Numbered from the stretch's first letter, positions 1-8,796 are shown. The stretch: 64,000 nt of DNA from Chloroflexota bacterium (GCA_021325095.1 JAJPHV010000015.1:1-64000), one strand, 5' to 3'. The notes: generated by a model not told the origin, from the sequence alone. Made by a program: numbers and translations.

Positions 1-301
1 AACAGACAGCTTCATAGAAGAAGGTTCTGCTTTTAAGCAACAGCTTCTCAGGCTACGCATGAGCGACTGCTCTACGTTGACGCCTGAAGGCCCGATCCAG
101 GCCCACTGGGTCACGCCGTCCTTACAGCGTTTCAAGTCTTACGTACAGGACTACCCTGTACAGCCACCAAACTTGAAGTTGGTAAAGGGCGTTGTGACCA
201 TGCCCATGAGGGCAATCGATGAGGTAGATGCTAGCAAAGAAAGGAGAGATGCGCAATTCCGCTGGCGCGTCAACGCGACAGTCCCCTTGCGCTAATTACC
301 T
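1..301. other. Left edge, no supported gene
   Basis: No gene is supported here. A 78-codon reading frame at 59-295 is open, but its product matches no family I know, lacks a clear ribosome binding site and has no membrane or signal segment. No tRNA-like or terminator-like structure is evident. The stretch probably holds the upstream region of the small membrane protein that begins at 302. Confidence 0.4.
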
Positions 302-535
302 ATGGCGAACAATAACTGGAAGATGACTGCACATCTGGCCGGCGGCGTGATCGGCTTGCTGACCGGGTTGGCTGCTGCTCACCTGTATGCCCGCGCCGCC
401 GAAGAAAATCACGCGGTGGGTGCCATTCCGGCCAAGATTGAAACCGCCGATGCCTTTAAGTTGGGGCTGGCGCTGGTGGCACTGATCCGGCAGATCACCG
501 ACCTAGGCGCTCGGCGTCCCGCCTCCGAACGCTGA
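302..535 (+). CDS. Small hypothetical single-span membrane protein
   Basis: This 77-residue product has one glycine/alanine-rich hydrophobic segment at about residues 11-28, with small residues spaced as in helix-packing motifs, and a short polar C-terminal tail. A single-pass inner-membrane protein is the likely form. The stop lies 7 bases before the start of the TetR-type regulator at 543, so the two are probably co-transcribed, and the regulator may control this protein or an upstream partner outside the window. I recognise no family. The ribosome binding site is weak, which lowers confidence slightly. Confidence 0.55.
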   Translation: MANNNWKMTAHLAGGVIGLLTGLAAAHLYARAAEENHAVGAIPAKIETADAFKLGLALVALIRQITDLGARRPASER

Positions 536-542
536 CCGACCC

Positions 543-1136
543 ATGTCCGCAGCGCAATCCGACTTGCTGGCTGCCGCCCTCGACGTGTTCCGCACTCAGG
601 GTTACGCCGGAACGACCCTTGAGCAGATCGCGGCAGAGGCGCACCTGGACGTAGGCGCAGTGCGGGCGCAATACGCCGACAAGGGCAGCCTGTTCGCAGC
701 GCTGCTTGCCAGCTACAGCCCGCTGCGCGATCTGGAAGCGGCACTCGACGGCGTTCAGGGCGACACTGCCGATGACCTTCTGCGTGACGCGATGCGCCGC
801 CTCATCCGGGCCATTCAAGACAACAAACGTTTTTTGGAACTGGCGGCGCTGGATGTGCAGGCCAATCATGGCGCGTTTCTCGCCAGCCTGAGCACGAAGC
901 TATTCCCCAGGGCGACAATGTTCCTGGAACGGCTGAAAGCCACCGGGCAGCTTCGCCCCGTGTCCGACGTGATCCTGTCCAGAGCGCTGGTCGCCATGCT
1001 GATGGGTTTTGTCCTGTCCGAGCAGGCCATGCCCCAGGTGGCGCGCGTGGCAATGCGCATGTTTCCGCAACGGGCGTGGATCGACGGTATGGTTGACCTG
1101 ATGCTGTACGGCATCCTCGAAGATGACGCACGGTAA
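543..1136 (+). CDS. TetR/AcrR family transcriptional regulator
   Basis: The 197-residue length is typical of TetR repressors. The N-terminal helix-turn-helix (about residues 5-50) has the family pattern: a helix ending in FRTQGYAGTTLEQIAAEA, then a second helix and the characteristic KGSLFAAL segment, equivalent to the usual KG-LY-HF motif. The C-terminal 140 residues are helical and should form the ligand-binding and dimerisation domain. The ligand cannot be deduced. It follows the small membrane protein by 7 bases. The next gene starts about 185 bases downstream, past a repeat element, so it ends its own transcription unit. Confidence 0.88.
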   Translation: MSAAQSDLLAAALDVFRTQGYAGTTLEQIAAEAHLDVGAVRAQYADKGSLFAALLASYSPLRDLEAALDGVQGDTADDLLRDAMRRLIRAIQDNKRFLELAALDVQANHGAFLASLSTKLFPRATMFLERLKATGQLRPVSDVILSRALVAMLMGFVLSEQAMPQVARVAMRMFPQRAWIDGMVDLMLYGILEDDAR

Positions 1137-1139
1137 AAG

Positions 1140-1288
1140 CGTTGACCTCACCCCCCATTCCCCTCTCCAACAGGGGCCATCATCTGCAATTCTGCCTCAC
1201 CCCCAGCCCCTCTCCACTCTGGTGGAGAGGGGAGTCCTGGTCTTTTGCTCCCTGACAGTGGAGAGGGAGTTGGGGGGTGAGGTTGACC
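1140..1288. repeat. Dispersed C-rich palindromic repeat, family 1 (composite copy)
   Basis: The unit starts with GTTGACCTCACCCC and ends with the near-perfect inverse GGGGTGAGGTTGAC. Between them lie several CCCCTCTCC / GGAGAGGGG arms. It fills the gap between the TetR gene and the next gene. Related copies lie at 38166, 51920, 53291, 59494 and 63192, all intergenic or at gene edges. The structure resembles REP/BIME-type elements that fold into hairpins. Short reading frames across it are artefacts. Confidence 0.85.
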
Positions 1289-1320
1289 ATGACTCTCGCC
1301 CCGCACCTGAGTCCTAGGCT

Positions 1321-2505
1321 TTGCACCCGTTGCAGACCACCGTTGCGCGCTTCGCTCAGGCAGCCCAAAACGCCAGGCCCTATGCACGCTGGTTGTGGCG
1401 GCAAGCACCCCTCGCCATGCGATTGGTGATTCTCATCTGTTGCCTGGGCGCGTTGACTCCGGCTCCGCCGCGCCTGGAACCTCACCCGCCGCAAAGCGTA
1501 GTAACAGAGCATCCCATCGTGTGCGTGCACACGCAGCTTCGGGATGAAGTCGAGGACTGGAAGATCCAGCGATCATTGGAACTGGTGCGGCAGATGGGCG
1601 CGCCGACCATCGTCGAGTTTTTCCCCTGGGCCTACATCGAGGTTGGCAGGGAAGTGTACGACTGGCATCACCCGGATCGGATCATCGGGCTGGCGCAGCA
1701 AGAAGGGCTGCACGTGATCGCGCGGCTGGGTGTGGTTCCGGCCTGGGCGCGCCCCGACCCAACCGAGCAGCAGACCTCGCACAACTATCTGACGCCCGAT
1801 CACTACGGCGACTATGCGCGCTTCGTGGCTGCCTTCGCGGCACGTTATCAGGACTCAGTGATCGGCGTGGTTCCCTGGAACGAACCGAATCTGGCCTTTG
1901 AATGGGGCTATCGCAACGTGCCTCCCGCCGAGTACGCCCAACTGCTGCGCACGGTATACATTGCCGTCCATGCCGCTGCGCCGTCGATGCTGGTGCTGGG
2001 CGGCGCGCTGGCCCCGACGCTGGAACCCGTCGGCAGCCCCTACGGGATGAACGAGATCGACTACTTACAGCGGGTGTATGAGGCCGGGGCCGCGCCGTAC
2101 TTTGACGCGCTGGCCGTGCATACCTATGGCTTCACCGATCCGCCTGAAGCTGCCCCCGCGCCGGATAAGCTGAACTTCCGGCGTTTTGAACTGCTGCAAG
2201 CAGTCATGGCAAAGCACGGTGACGCCAACAAGCCTATCTACATCACGGAGAGCGGCTGGAACGACGCCCCGCGCTGGACGAAAGCCGTGCATCCGGGCCA
2301 GCGCTTGCAGTACACGATTGACAGCTTCCGCTGGGTGGAAGGTCATTGGCCGAGCGTCAAGAACCTGTGCATCTGGTATTTCCGCGTGCCCGTACCCGTG
2401 CGCAGCTACCCCGATTACTTTGCGCTGGTCACCACCGAATTCCGGCTCAGGCCGATCTATAGCGCGATCCAGGCGTATGCGCTGGGGAAAGAAACGGCCC
2501 CATGA
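1321..2505 (+). CDS. Membrane-anchored clan-A glycoside hydrolase-like protein
   Basis: The product is a 394-residue protein with a TTG start. A hydrophobic segment at about residues 32-47 (RLVILICCLGALTP) suggests an N-terminal anchor or signal peptide, so the barrel faces outward. The rest resembles the (beta/alpha)8 barrels of GH clan A (GH5/GH39-like). PWNEPN holds a putative acid/base Glu at residue 188, and YITESGW holds a putative nucleophile Glu at residue 310, placed as expected at the ends of strands 4 and 7. The substrate is unknown. It overlaps the next gene by 4 bases (ATGA), so translation is probably coupled. An alternative ATG at 1417 lacks a ribosome binding site. Confidence 0.8.
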   Translation: MHPLQTTVARFAQAAQNARPYARWLWRQAPLAMRLVILICCLGALTPAPPRLEPHPPQSVVTEHPIVCVHTQLRDEVEDWKIQRSLELVRQMGAPTIVEFFPWAYIEVGREVYDWHHPDRIIGLAQQEGLHVIARLGVVPAWARPDPTEQQTSHNYLTPDHYGDYARFVAAFAARYQDSVIGVVPWNEPNLAFEWGYRNVPPAEYAQLLRTVYIAVHAAAPSMLVLGGALAPTLEPVGSPYGMNEIDYLQRVYEAGAAPYFDALAVHTYGFTDPPEAAPAPDKLNFRRFELLQAVMAKHGDANKPIYITESGWNDAPRWTKAVHPGQRLQYTIDSFRWVEGHWPSVKNLCIWYFRVPVPVRSYPDYFALVTTEFRLRPIYSAIQAYALGKETAP

Positions 2506-3284
2506 GGCGTGGTTGGCGGCGGCTGGCGCTGGCGGCGATCTCGCTCATGCTGGTCGCGTTCATCTTCTATCGGTGGCGGCATTCCAGGCCCACGAGCGAT
2601 GGCACGTGGGCGCGCGTGCAGCAGACGGGCGTCCTGCGGGTCGGCATGGACGCCAGTTACCCACCCTTTAGCGATGCGCCGTCCGGGACACCGGTAGGTC
2701 TGGACGTAGACCTGATCAACGAAATCGGGCGGCGCTTGCACGCCCGGATCGAGATCACCAACATGGGCTTTGATGGCCTGTACGATTCGCTGTACACCAG
2801 GCAGGTCGATGTGCTGATCTCGGCACTGTCCATTGACCCGGCTCAGTTGGGACGGGTGATGTACACGCGCAGCTACATCGACGCGGGACAGGTCATCGTC
2901 TCTCAGGACGATAAACTGCGGCGTATGCCCGACCTGGAGGGGCGCACTGTGGCGGTGGAGTATGGCAGCACCGGGGACGAGGTGGCGCGCCTCTGGCAGC
3001 GGCGGCTGCATCGTCTGGGCATCGCGCATTTTACGACGCCCGACGAGGCGATGGACGCGGTACAGCAGGGCAAGGCCGACGCCGCCCTCACCGATTGGGT
3101 GACGGCCCGCCTGTACTTGCGCACGCATCAGGGGCCGTCGATCAGCCCGGACAGGGTGACGAGCGACGTGTACGCGCTGGCGGTGCGCCTGTTGAGCTAC
3201 GATCTGGCGGGGGCGATCAACGCGGCTTTGAACGATATGGAGCGCGACGGCACGCTTGAGGCGATTGTGCGGCGCTGGCTATGA
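2502..3284 (+). CDS. Family 3 extracellular solute-binding protein (amino-acid type)
   Basis: This 260-residue protein has an uncleaved-looking N-terminal hydrophobic anchor (residues 8-24) followed by the SBP_bac_3 fold. The N-lobe opens with the hallmark GVLRVGMDASYPPFS, then GLDVDLINEIGRRL, and the second lobe contains the GRTVAVEYGSTGDE segment. This family feeds polar amino-acid ABC importers or forms ligand sensors. No permease or ATPase is adjacent, so it is an orphan binding protein. It shares a 4-base overlap with the glycosidase-like gene upstream, which suggests joint expression. The missing lipobox cysteine and retained anchor argue for a membrane-tethered form. Confidence 0.85.
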   Translation: MRRGWRRLALAAISLMLVAFIFYRWRHSRPTSDGTWARVQQTGVLRVGMDASYPPFSDAPSGTPVGLDVDLINEIGRRLHARIEITNMGFDGLYDSLYTRQVDVLISALSIDPAQLGRVMYTRSYIDAGQVIVSQDDKLRRMPDLEGRTVAVEYGSTGDEVARLWQRRLHRLGIAHFTTPDEAMDAVQQGKADAALTDWVTARLYLRTHQGPSISPDRVTSDVYALAVRLLSYDLAGAINAALNDMERDGTLEAIVRRWL

Positions 3285-3417
3285 GGGATAAGGTCAGGTC
3301 AGGGGAATGCCTGATTTGCACCTACTCCTGCGGCGCGTCCGCCCTCGCTGGCGCGGCACGGTAAGCTGTGCTAGTCTGAGCGCATCAACCTGTTGCCAAG
3401 AGACTCAAGGGATGTCT

Positions 3418-4947
3418 ATGTTCAAATTAACTTGCTCGAATGCCTGGACATTGCGTGTCGTTTCGATGATCAGTCTGCTGGCGCTGGTCGGCGCGGCGCT
3501 CAATTTGCCTCTGCGGACGGCAGTCGCCCAGGCCGGCAAGACCGTCAAGTATGATACGCCCGTCGAAAGCGAAATCTCCGATGCCAGTTTCAGTGAAAGC
3601 TGGACACTCGACGTGCAAGCCAAAGATCGGGTCTCCATCACGGTGGAGCGCACGAGCGGAACGCTGCTTCCGCGTGTCGAATTGCGGGACAGCAACAATC
3701 AGCGCGTGTCCGGTGCGGATTACGATGAGACGGGCGCGCGCGCAGCCATCAACTACGTTGATTTCCCCGGCCCAGGCACTTACATCGTATTCGTCAGCCG
3801 CTGGCAAGATGAGCATGGCAAAACCACCGGCAACTATAAACTGACGGTGGCGCTGCTCGGCACGGCGGAAGATAGCCCGGCGCTCAAGCTCAATCCGTCC
3901 GCGATTGAATTTGACAAGCCCGCAACCGGCGAACTAACCAACGCCAAATGGAAAGAGGGTTGGACGTTCAGCGCGACGGCCAAAGACGTGGTGACGATCA
4001 CAGCCACACGCGCTGATGGCACGATCAGGCCGCAACTCGATTTGCTCGACAGCAGCGGCAACAGCATCACCCAGGGCTACCTGGCGCCCACCGGCGACTC
4101 GGCCAAAATTGCCCACTACAAGCTGCCCGGCCCCGGCCAATATACGGTCGTGGTGCTGCGCGAAAACAAGCGCGATGGACGCTCTGCCGGGAAATACTCG
4201 CTGACTGTGGCACTGGATGGGGCCGGGCCAGAACGCCCTGAACTCAGCAAACCACAAGGGCCAGTCACCAATGACGCGACGGTCAACGGCACGCTGACCA
4301 ATGCCAAATGGATGGACGTGTGGACGCTGGATGCACAGGCGAAGGATAGTGTCCTGATCACGGCCACGCGCACCGATGGCAACCTGATGCCGGTGGTCTA
4401 CCTGTTCGGCGCTAACAACCAGGAAATCCAGCGCGGCTATCCGACAGATGACGGCGACTCGGCGCAGTTTGAAACCATCCTGCCCGGCCCCGGCAAATAC
4501 GAAGTGCGCGTCGCCCGGACCGACAATGAGAACGGGCTTACGACGGGCAAATATGAGCTATCGGTGGTGCTTCAGGGGGCGGGCGAGGACAGCCCGGCCT
4601 TTAAGACCAGCGCGGGCCAGGTGCAGATCGGTACGCCGGTCAAGGGTACACTGACCAATGCCAAATGGCAGGACTCGTGGTCGTTCAATGCGCAGACCGC
4701 CGACCCGGTAAACATTGTCGTGCGCCGGACGAGCGGCACTTTGATCCCCAACTTCAAAATCCTGGGCGCGAACCAGCAGGAAATCACCAGCGCCTCTGCT
4801 GACGAAACAATGGCGCAGGCAGGCTTCGAGCAGCGGAATTTGCCCGGCCCAGGCCAGTACACCATCGTCGTCTACCGTTACAATGGCACTCGCGGCGCGA
4901 CGTCCGGCGGCTACGAGCTGTCGATCACGCAAGGCCAAAAACAGTAA
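3418..4947 (+). CDS. Secreted protein of four tandem PPC-like beta domains
   Basis: The start at 3418 was chosen because AAGG lies 7 bases upstream and a classical signal peptide follows (hydrophobic residues 16-28, AVAQA cleavage region). The upstream ATG at 3307 would place 37 unlikely residues before it. The mature protein consists of four repeats, each about 120 residues long, with a Trp opening the core at residues 62, 182, 302 and 421. Each repeat ends with a PGPG-Y motif and a G-Y-L-V strand. This pattern resembles pre-peptidase C-terminal (PPC) beta-sandwich domains. There is no catalytic domain, so it is probably a cell-surface binding or structural protein. Total length is 509 residues. 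Confidence 0.72.
   Translation: MFKLTCSNAWTLRVVSMISLLALVGAALNLPLRTAVAQAGKTVKYDTPVESEISDASFSESWTLDVQAKDRVSITVERTSGTLLPRVELRDSNNQRVSGADYDETGARAAINYVDFPGPGTYIVFVSRWQDEHGKTTGNYKLTVALLGTAEDSPALKLNPSAIEFDKPATGELTNAKWKEGWTFSATAKDVVTITATRADGTIRPQLDLLDSSGNSITQGYLAPTGDSAKIAHYKLPGPGQYTVVVLRENKRDGRSAGKYSLTVALDGAGPERPELSKPQGPVTNDATVNGTLTNAKWMDVWTLDAQAKDSVLITATRTDGNLMPVVYLFGANNQEIQRGYPTDDGDSAQFETILPGPGKYEVRVARTDNENGLTTGKYELSVVLQGAGEDSPAFKTSAGQVQIGTPVKGTLTNAKWQDSWSFNAQTADPVNIVVRRTSGTLIPNFKILGANQQEITSASADETMAQAGFEQRNLPGPGQYTIVVYRYNGTRGATSGGYELSITQGQKQ
3541..4935 (+). repeat. Four in-gene tandem repeats of about 360 bp
   Basis: The repeats are visible at protein level as TNAKW-(x)3-W openings and PGPG-Y closings with a period of 119-120 residues. 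The DNA copies have diverged, so the duplications are old. Repeat 1 is the most divergent at its start (DASFSESW instead of TNAKW). Confidence 0.75.
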
Positions 4948-5002
4948 CCAGGGCAGGGGGTTGAGTGTTCGGCCCAATCTGTACTCAGTCCCCGGCCCTT
5001 CA

Positions 5003-5031
5003 TTGAGAAGCCACCCCCGACATGCTACAAT
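5003..5031 (+). promoter_or_regulatory. Sigma70-type promoter of the glyA-gcvT fusion gene
   Basis: A TTGAGA -35 box and a TACAAT -10 box are separated by exactly 17 bases. The expected transcription start lies near 5038, about 75 bases before the chosen start codon at 5116. The open frame extends upstream to 5065, which would still lie inside the transcript. Confidence 0.6.
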
Positions 5032-5115
5032 TCCAGGCAGAAGGTTGCCTGTGAATGTTCTTGCGTGCCGATCTGCGCCGTAAGCTGGCGTTATATTCCC
5101 CCGGAGAAGCCCTTG

Positions 5116-8100
5116 ATGACATTGAAGGATTTCCTGTTTCGCGGCGACGTGGCCGACGTCGATCCCGGCGTGGCTGAACTGATCAACCTGGAAGCGGAGC
5201 GCCAGATTCGGCGCCTGATCCTGATCCCGTCGGAAGCCACCATTCCCTGGGCGGTGCGGGAAGTGCTGTCCACGCAGTTCCACAATATCTACGCCGAGGG
5301 CTACCCGCCCGAAGATACACGCAACATGTCCGAGGATGAAATCCTGGACGTTGACTTGCGGCTGGCGGAGTTCCGGCGCTACAGTGACCCGCGTTATTAC
5401 AAGGGTACGGAGTTTGCCGATCTGGTCGAGGCCCTGGCACGGCGGCGCGGCGCGCAACTGTTCGCCAATGAGCGGGTGAGCGCCGACAGGTTGTTTGTCA
5501 ACGTGCAGCCGCTCTCCGGTGTGCCCGCCAACAGCGCCGTCTACACGGCCCTGATCCAGCCCGGCGACACGATCATGGGTATGGACTTGCTGCACGGTGG
5601 GCATCTCTCGCACGGCAGCCCGGCGGCGCGCAGCGGCAGACAGTACCATTCGGTCTTTTATGGCATCAACCCGAAAACGGAGCAGATCGATTACGACCAG
5701 GCGCGCGAGGTCGCGCTGGCGAACCGGCCCAAGATCATCATCGGCGGCTACTCGTCGTATCCGCTTGCGCCGGATTGGATGCGCCTGCGCAAGATCGCGG
5801 ACGAATGCGGCGCGCTGCTCATGGCCGACGTTGCACACGTAGCCGGGCTGATCATCGCCGGGGTCTTCCCCTCGCCGGTGGGCATTGCCGACGTCGTCAC
5901 CTTCACCACGCACAAGACGCTCGGCGGGCCACGCGGCGCCGTGATCGTCACGCACAAGGCCGATCTGGCGAAGAAGCTGGATCGCGGCGTGTTCCCCGGC
6001 GAGCAGGGCGGCCCGCACATGCACGCGATTGCGGCGCTGGCGGTGGCCTTCAAACTGGCGACCACGCCCCAATTCAAGGAACTGCAAATCCAGACGGCGC
6101 GCAACGCAGCACGGCTGGCGAAAGTTCTGGCGAACAAAGGTCTGCGTATCGTTTACGGCGGCACGGATACGCACATGCTGGTTGTGGACTGCGGCAGTGT
6201 GGTGGGCGCAGACGGCACTCGTTTGAGCGGCGACATGGCGGCCCGGATGCTTGATCTGGTCGGGATCACCTGCAACCGCAACACGATCCCCGGCGATGAT
6301 TCGGCGGCGCGACCTTCGGGCATCCGGCTCGGCACGCCCTGGATCACCCAGCGCGGCTTCAAGGACAGGGAAATTGATCGGCTGGCAGACGCCATCGCCA
6401 ATGTGCTGACCTCGGCCAAACCGTTCAGCTACGATGGCAAGGGCGGCAAGGCCGACGCCCGCGCCAAGATGGATTACAAAGTGTATACCACCGTCCGGCG
6501 CGAGGTGGACGAACTCTGTACCGAGGCAGGCATCGATTACACGCTACCTGTCGTCGGCAAAAAAGCGGCCACCAAAGGCCGTAACCATCTGGTCGTGTGG
6601 GACGATCACGATGCGGGGCCGGGCGTGATCGAAGTGCGTGGGCCAGAAGCTTCCCGCTTCCTGCACACGGCGCTGACCAGCGCCGTGTATCCGCTCGGGG
6701 TTGGCGATACCGAGCCAACCTGCGTGCTGTACGAGGACGGTTCGCTGATGGCGGCGGGCGTCCTGGAACGGACCGCGGAGGACACTTACCGGCTGCACCT
6801 GAAAAGCAATGACCGCCTGACGCTGGGCGTGATCGAATGGCTGCAAGCGCTCTCCGATGGCTTTGTGGTCTACGACGAAACCGACCTGTACGGCAAGGTT
6901 CCCGGCCCGGTGGCGCTGCGCCTGCTCTCGGACGTGACGCCTTTGCCCGCCCCCGCCGACCCGCTGGCCGGGTACGCGCCCGTCAAGGATTATTTCGTCG
7001 GTGTCAATGGCGCCAAGTATGCGGGGCCAAAAGCGCCTGCCCTGCCCGCTTTCCAGTGGGTCGAGCCGGCCAGCGAATCGCTCAAAACCACGCCGCTGAC
7101 CGCACTGCACAAAGACGTGCTGAAGGCCAAGATGGCCCCCTTCGCAGGTTACGATATGCCTGTCTGGTACAGCAGCGTCAGCGAGGAACACGCCGCCGTG
7201 CGCACTGGCGCGGGCCTGTTCGACGTGACGCACATGGGCGTCTGGGAGGTGAGCGGCCCGGCCAGCGAGGGTTTCCTGAACGCGCTGACCACGAATGATA
7301 TTTCCACGCTGGCGCCTGGCGAGGCCCATTACAGCTATCTGCTCGGCACGGACGGCACGCCGCTGGATGACATTTACGTCTACCGTCTCGAACGCGAAAA
7401 GTTTATGATCGTCGTCAATGCCAGCAACAATGACAAAGACTGGGCCTGGGCCAGCGCGGTGCGCAACGGCCAGGTGCAGATCGACCCGGATCGGCCAGGG
7501 GCACGCTTGCTGGAACATCCCGAACATGTCACACTGCGCGACCTGCGTGACCCATCCAGCGGCGCGGATCGGCGGGTGGACGTGGCTTTGCAGGGGCCAA
7601 AGAGCCGCGACATCCTGTTGAGCTTGCATGGTTCGGATGCGGACAAAGCCAGAATCAGGGACATGGCGTGGTCAACGGTGACGCGGGCCACGCTGGGTGG
7701 GCACGACCTGATCGTGGCGCGCACTGGCTATACTGGCGAACGGGTTGCCTTTGAACTGTTCGTCCACCCCGACGAAGCCGCGACGCTGTTCAATACCCTG
7801 ATCGAGTCCGGGGCAAAACCGTGCGGCCTCGCCTCGCGCGATAGCACCCGCACCGAGGCAGGGCTGCCGCTTTATGGGCACGAACTGGGCGGCCCGATGG
7901 CGCTCACGCCGGGCGATGCCGGGTTCGCCAGCTACGTCAAGCTGTGGAAGCCGTTTTTCATCGGCAAGAAAGCCTATATCGCCCGCGAGCAGCGGCGTGA
8001 TGCCGTCGTAACGCGCTTCCGCATGGACAACAGGGGCGTCAGGCCGCCGCAGAATGGCGACCCCATCGTGGACAGGCGCGGGCGAGTGATCGGAATCGTT

Positions 8101-8313
8101 ACGTCGTGCAGCATCGACAGCGAGGGCTTCCAGACCGGGCAAGCCTATCTGAAGGAAGAATTCGCCGTCGAGGGGACGCCCGTGTTTGTGTTCAGCGGAT
8201 CGGCCCGCGCGCAGGACGGCAAAGGGCCAGCGGGCCTGAAATTTGGCGACAAGACTCTCGTTCCCGATGCAGCCACCATATTGAGCAAGTTCCCGGCGAA
8301 GAAGAAGGGATGA
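5116..8313 (+). CDS. Serine hydroxymethyltransferase / glycine-cleavage T-protein fusion
   Basis: The 1065-residue product carries three modules. Residues 1 to about 440 are a PLP-dependent serine hydroxymethyltransferase. It has IPSEAT, HNIYAEGYP and THKTLGGPRG with the Schiff-base Lys at residue 267, plus a ~30-residue insertion between YAEGYP and RYYKG. Residues 480-620 look like a degenerate N-terminal part of a second GcvT fold. Residues 660-1040 are a full aminomethyltransferase, with RTGYTGE and the LASRDSTRTEAGLPLYG signature. The fusion would couple methylene-THF production from glycine cleavage to serine synthesis. The ATG at 5116 has GGAG upstream; 5065 is the longer alternative. 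No gcvH or gcvP is in the window. Confidence 0.9.
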   Translation: MTLKDFLFRGDVADVDPGVAELINLEAERQIRRLILIPSEATIPWAVREVLSTQFHNIYAEGYPPEDTRNMSEDEILDVDLRLAEFRRYSDPRYYKGTEFADLVEALARRRGAQLFANERVSADRLFVNVQPLSGVPANSAVYTALIQPGDTIMGMDLLHGGHLSHGSPAARSGRQYHSVFYGINPKTEQIDYDQAREVALANRPKIIIGGYSSYPLAPDWMRLRKIADECGALLMADVAHVAGLIIAGVFPSPVGIADVVTFTTHKTLGGPRGAVIVTHKADLAKKLDRGVFPGEQGGPHMHAIAALAVAFKLATTPQFKELQIQTARNAARLAKVLANKGLRIVYGGTDTHMLVVDCGSVVGADGTRLSGDMAARMLDLVGITCNRNTIPGDDSAARPSGIRLGTPWITQRGFKDREIDRLADAIANVLTSAKPFSYDGKGGKADARAKMDYKVYTTVRREVDELCTEAGIDYTLPVVGKKAATKGRNHLVVWDDHDAGPGVIEVRGPEASRFLHTALTSAVYPLGVGDTEPTCVLYEDGSLMAAGVLERTAEDTYRLHLKSNDRLTLGVIEWLQALSDGFVVYDETDLYGKVPGPVALRLLSDVTPLPAPADPLAGYAPVKDYFVGVNGAKYAGPKAPALPAFQWVEPASESLKTTPLTALHKDVLKAKMAPFAGYDMPVWYSSVSEEHAAVRTGAGLFDVTHMGVWEVSGPASEGFLNALTTNDISTLAPGEAHYSYLLGTDGTPLDDIYVYRLEREKFMIVVNASNNDKDWAWASAVRNGQVQIDPDRPGARLLEHPEHVTLRDLRDPSSGADRRVDVALQGPKSRDILLSLHGSDADKARIRDMAWSTVTRATLGGHDLIVARTGYTGERVAFELFVHPDEAATLFNTLIESGAKPCGLASRDSTRTEAGLPLYGHELGGPMALTPGDAGFASYVKLWKPFFIGKKAYIAREQRRDAVVTRFRMDNRGVRPPQNGDPIVDRRGRVIGIVTSCSIDSEGFQTGQAYLKEEFAVEGTPVFVFSGSARAQDGKGPAGLKFGDKTLVPDAATILSKFPAKKKG

Positions 8314-8372
8314 GGGTTTGCCCTGGCCCTCCTCCGATTCGCAGAGCGGGAAAAGATGACAGGTTGGACGGT

Positions 8373-8780
8373 ATGCCACACGAGTACAAATCAGTTTACG
8401 AGCTGGTGGGCGAGGATGCTTTTGTCCGGCTGGTGGCGGCGTTTTACCGCCACGTCGAATCCGATCCGGTGCTGCGCCCGGTTTATCCCGAAGCCGACCT
8501 GAGTGGGGCAGAGCGACGGCTGCGCCTGTTTTTGATCCAGTATTTTGGCGGGCCAACCACCTACTCGGACGAACGCGGCCATCCCCGGCTGCGGATGCGC
8601 CACGCGCCGTTCGTGATCGGTGAGGCAGAGCGCGATGCCTGGCTGCGGAATATGCTGGCCGCGCTGGACGAAACGCACATCCCCGAACCCGCCTATTCGA
8701 CGATGAAGGATTATTTCGAGAAGAGTGCGTCCTTCATGATGAATGCCAGTCCCTTCGGCGGGATGCTCCGCGAAAGCTGA
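8373..8780 (+). CDS. Group II (O-type) truncated haemoglobin
   Basis: This 135-residue two-on-two globin shows Tyr25 at B10 (AFYRHV), the QYFGGPTTYS segment, the proximal His77 at F8 (RMRHAPF) and Trp90 at G8. The last feature, with the GGP-YS loop, marks group II. Such proteins bind oxygen and detoxify NO or peroxide in the cytoplasm. A longer frame overlaps the stop of the GlyA-GcvT gene by ATGA at 8310, but the family N-terminus begins at MPHEYKSVYELVG. Genes before and after are close (59 and 16 bases), so the gene likely sits in one operon with the fusion gene and the acetyltransferase. Confidence 0.88.
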   Translation: MPHEYKSVYELVGEDAFVRLVAAFYRHVESDPVLRPVYPEADLSGAERRLRLFLIQYFGGPTTYSDERGHPRLRMRHAPFVIGEAERDAWLRNMLAALDETHIPEPAYSTMKDYFEKSASFMMNASPFGGMLRES

Positions 8781-8796
8781 TACCAGTCGAGGCAGC

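Noticed and set aside
59-295. 78-codon open frame at the left edge
   Set aside because: No family resemblance, no good ribosome binding site and no domain signal; kept only as part of the unassigned edge.
1123-1317. Short frame across the composite repeat
   Set aside because: It is made of the palindromic repeat read in one phase; the same kind of frame appears at other copies.
3307-3417. Upstream extension of the PPC-repeat protein
   Set aside because: It would place 37 non-signal residues before a clear signal peptide, and the ATG at 3418 has a well placed AAGG.
5183-7629. Long minus-strand frames opposite the GlyA-GcvT fusion
   Set aside because: Arg- and Gln-rich composition without motifs; shadows of the high-GC coding strand.
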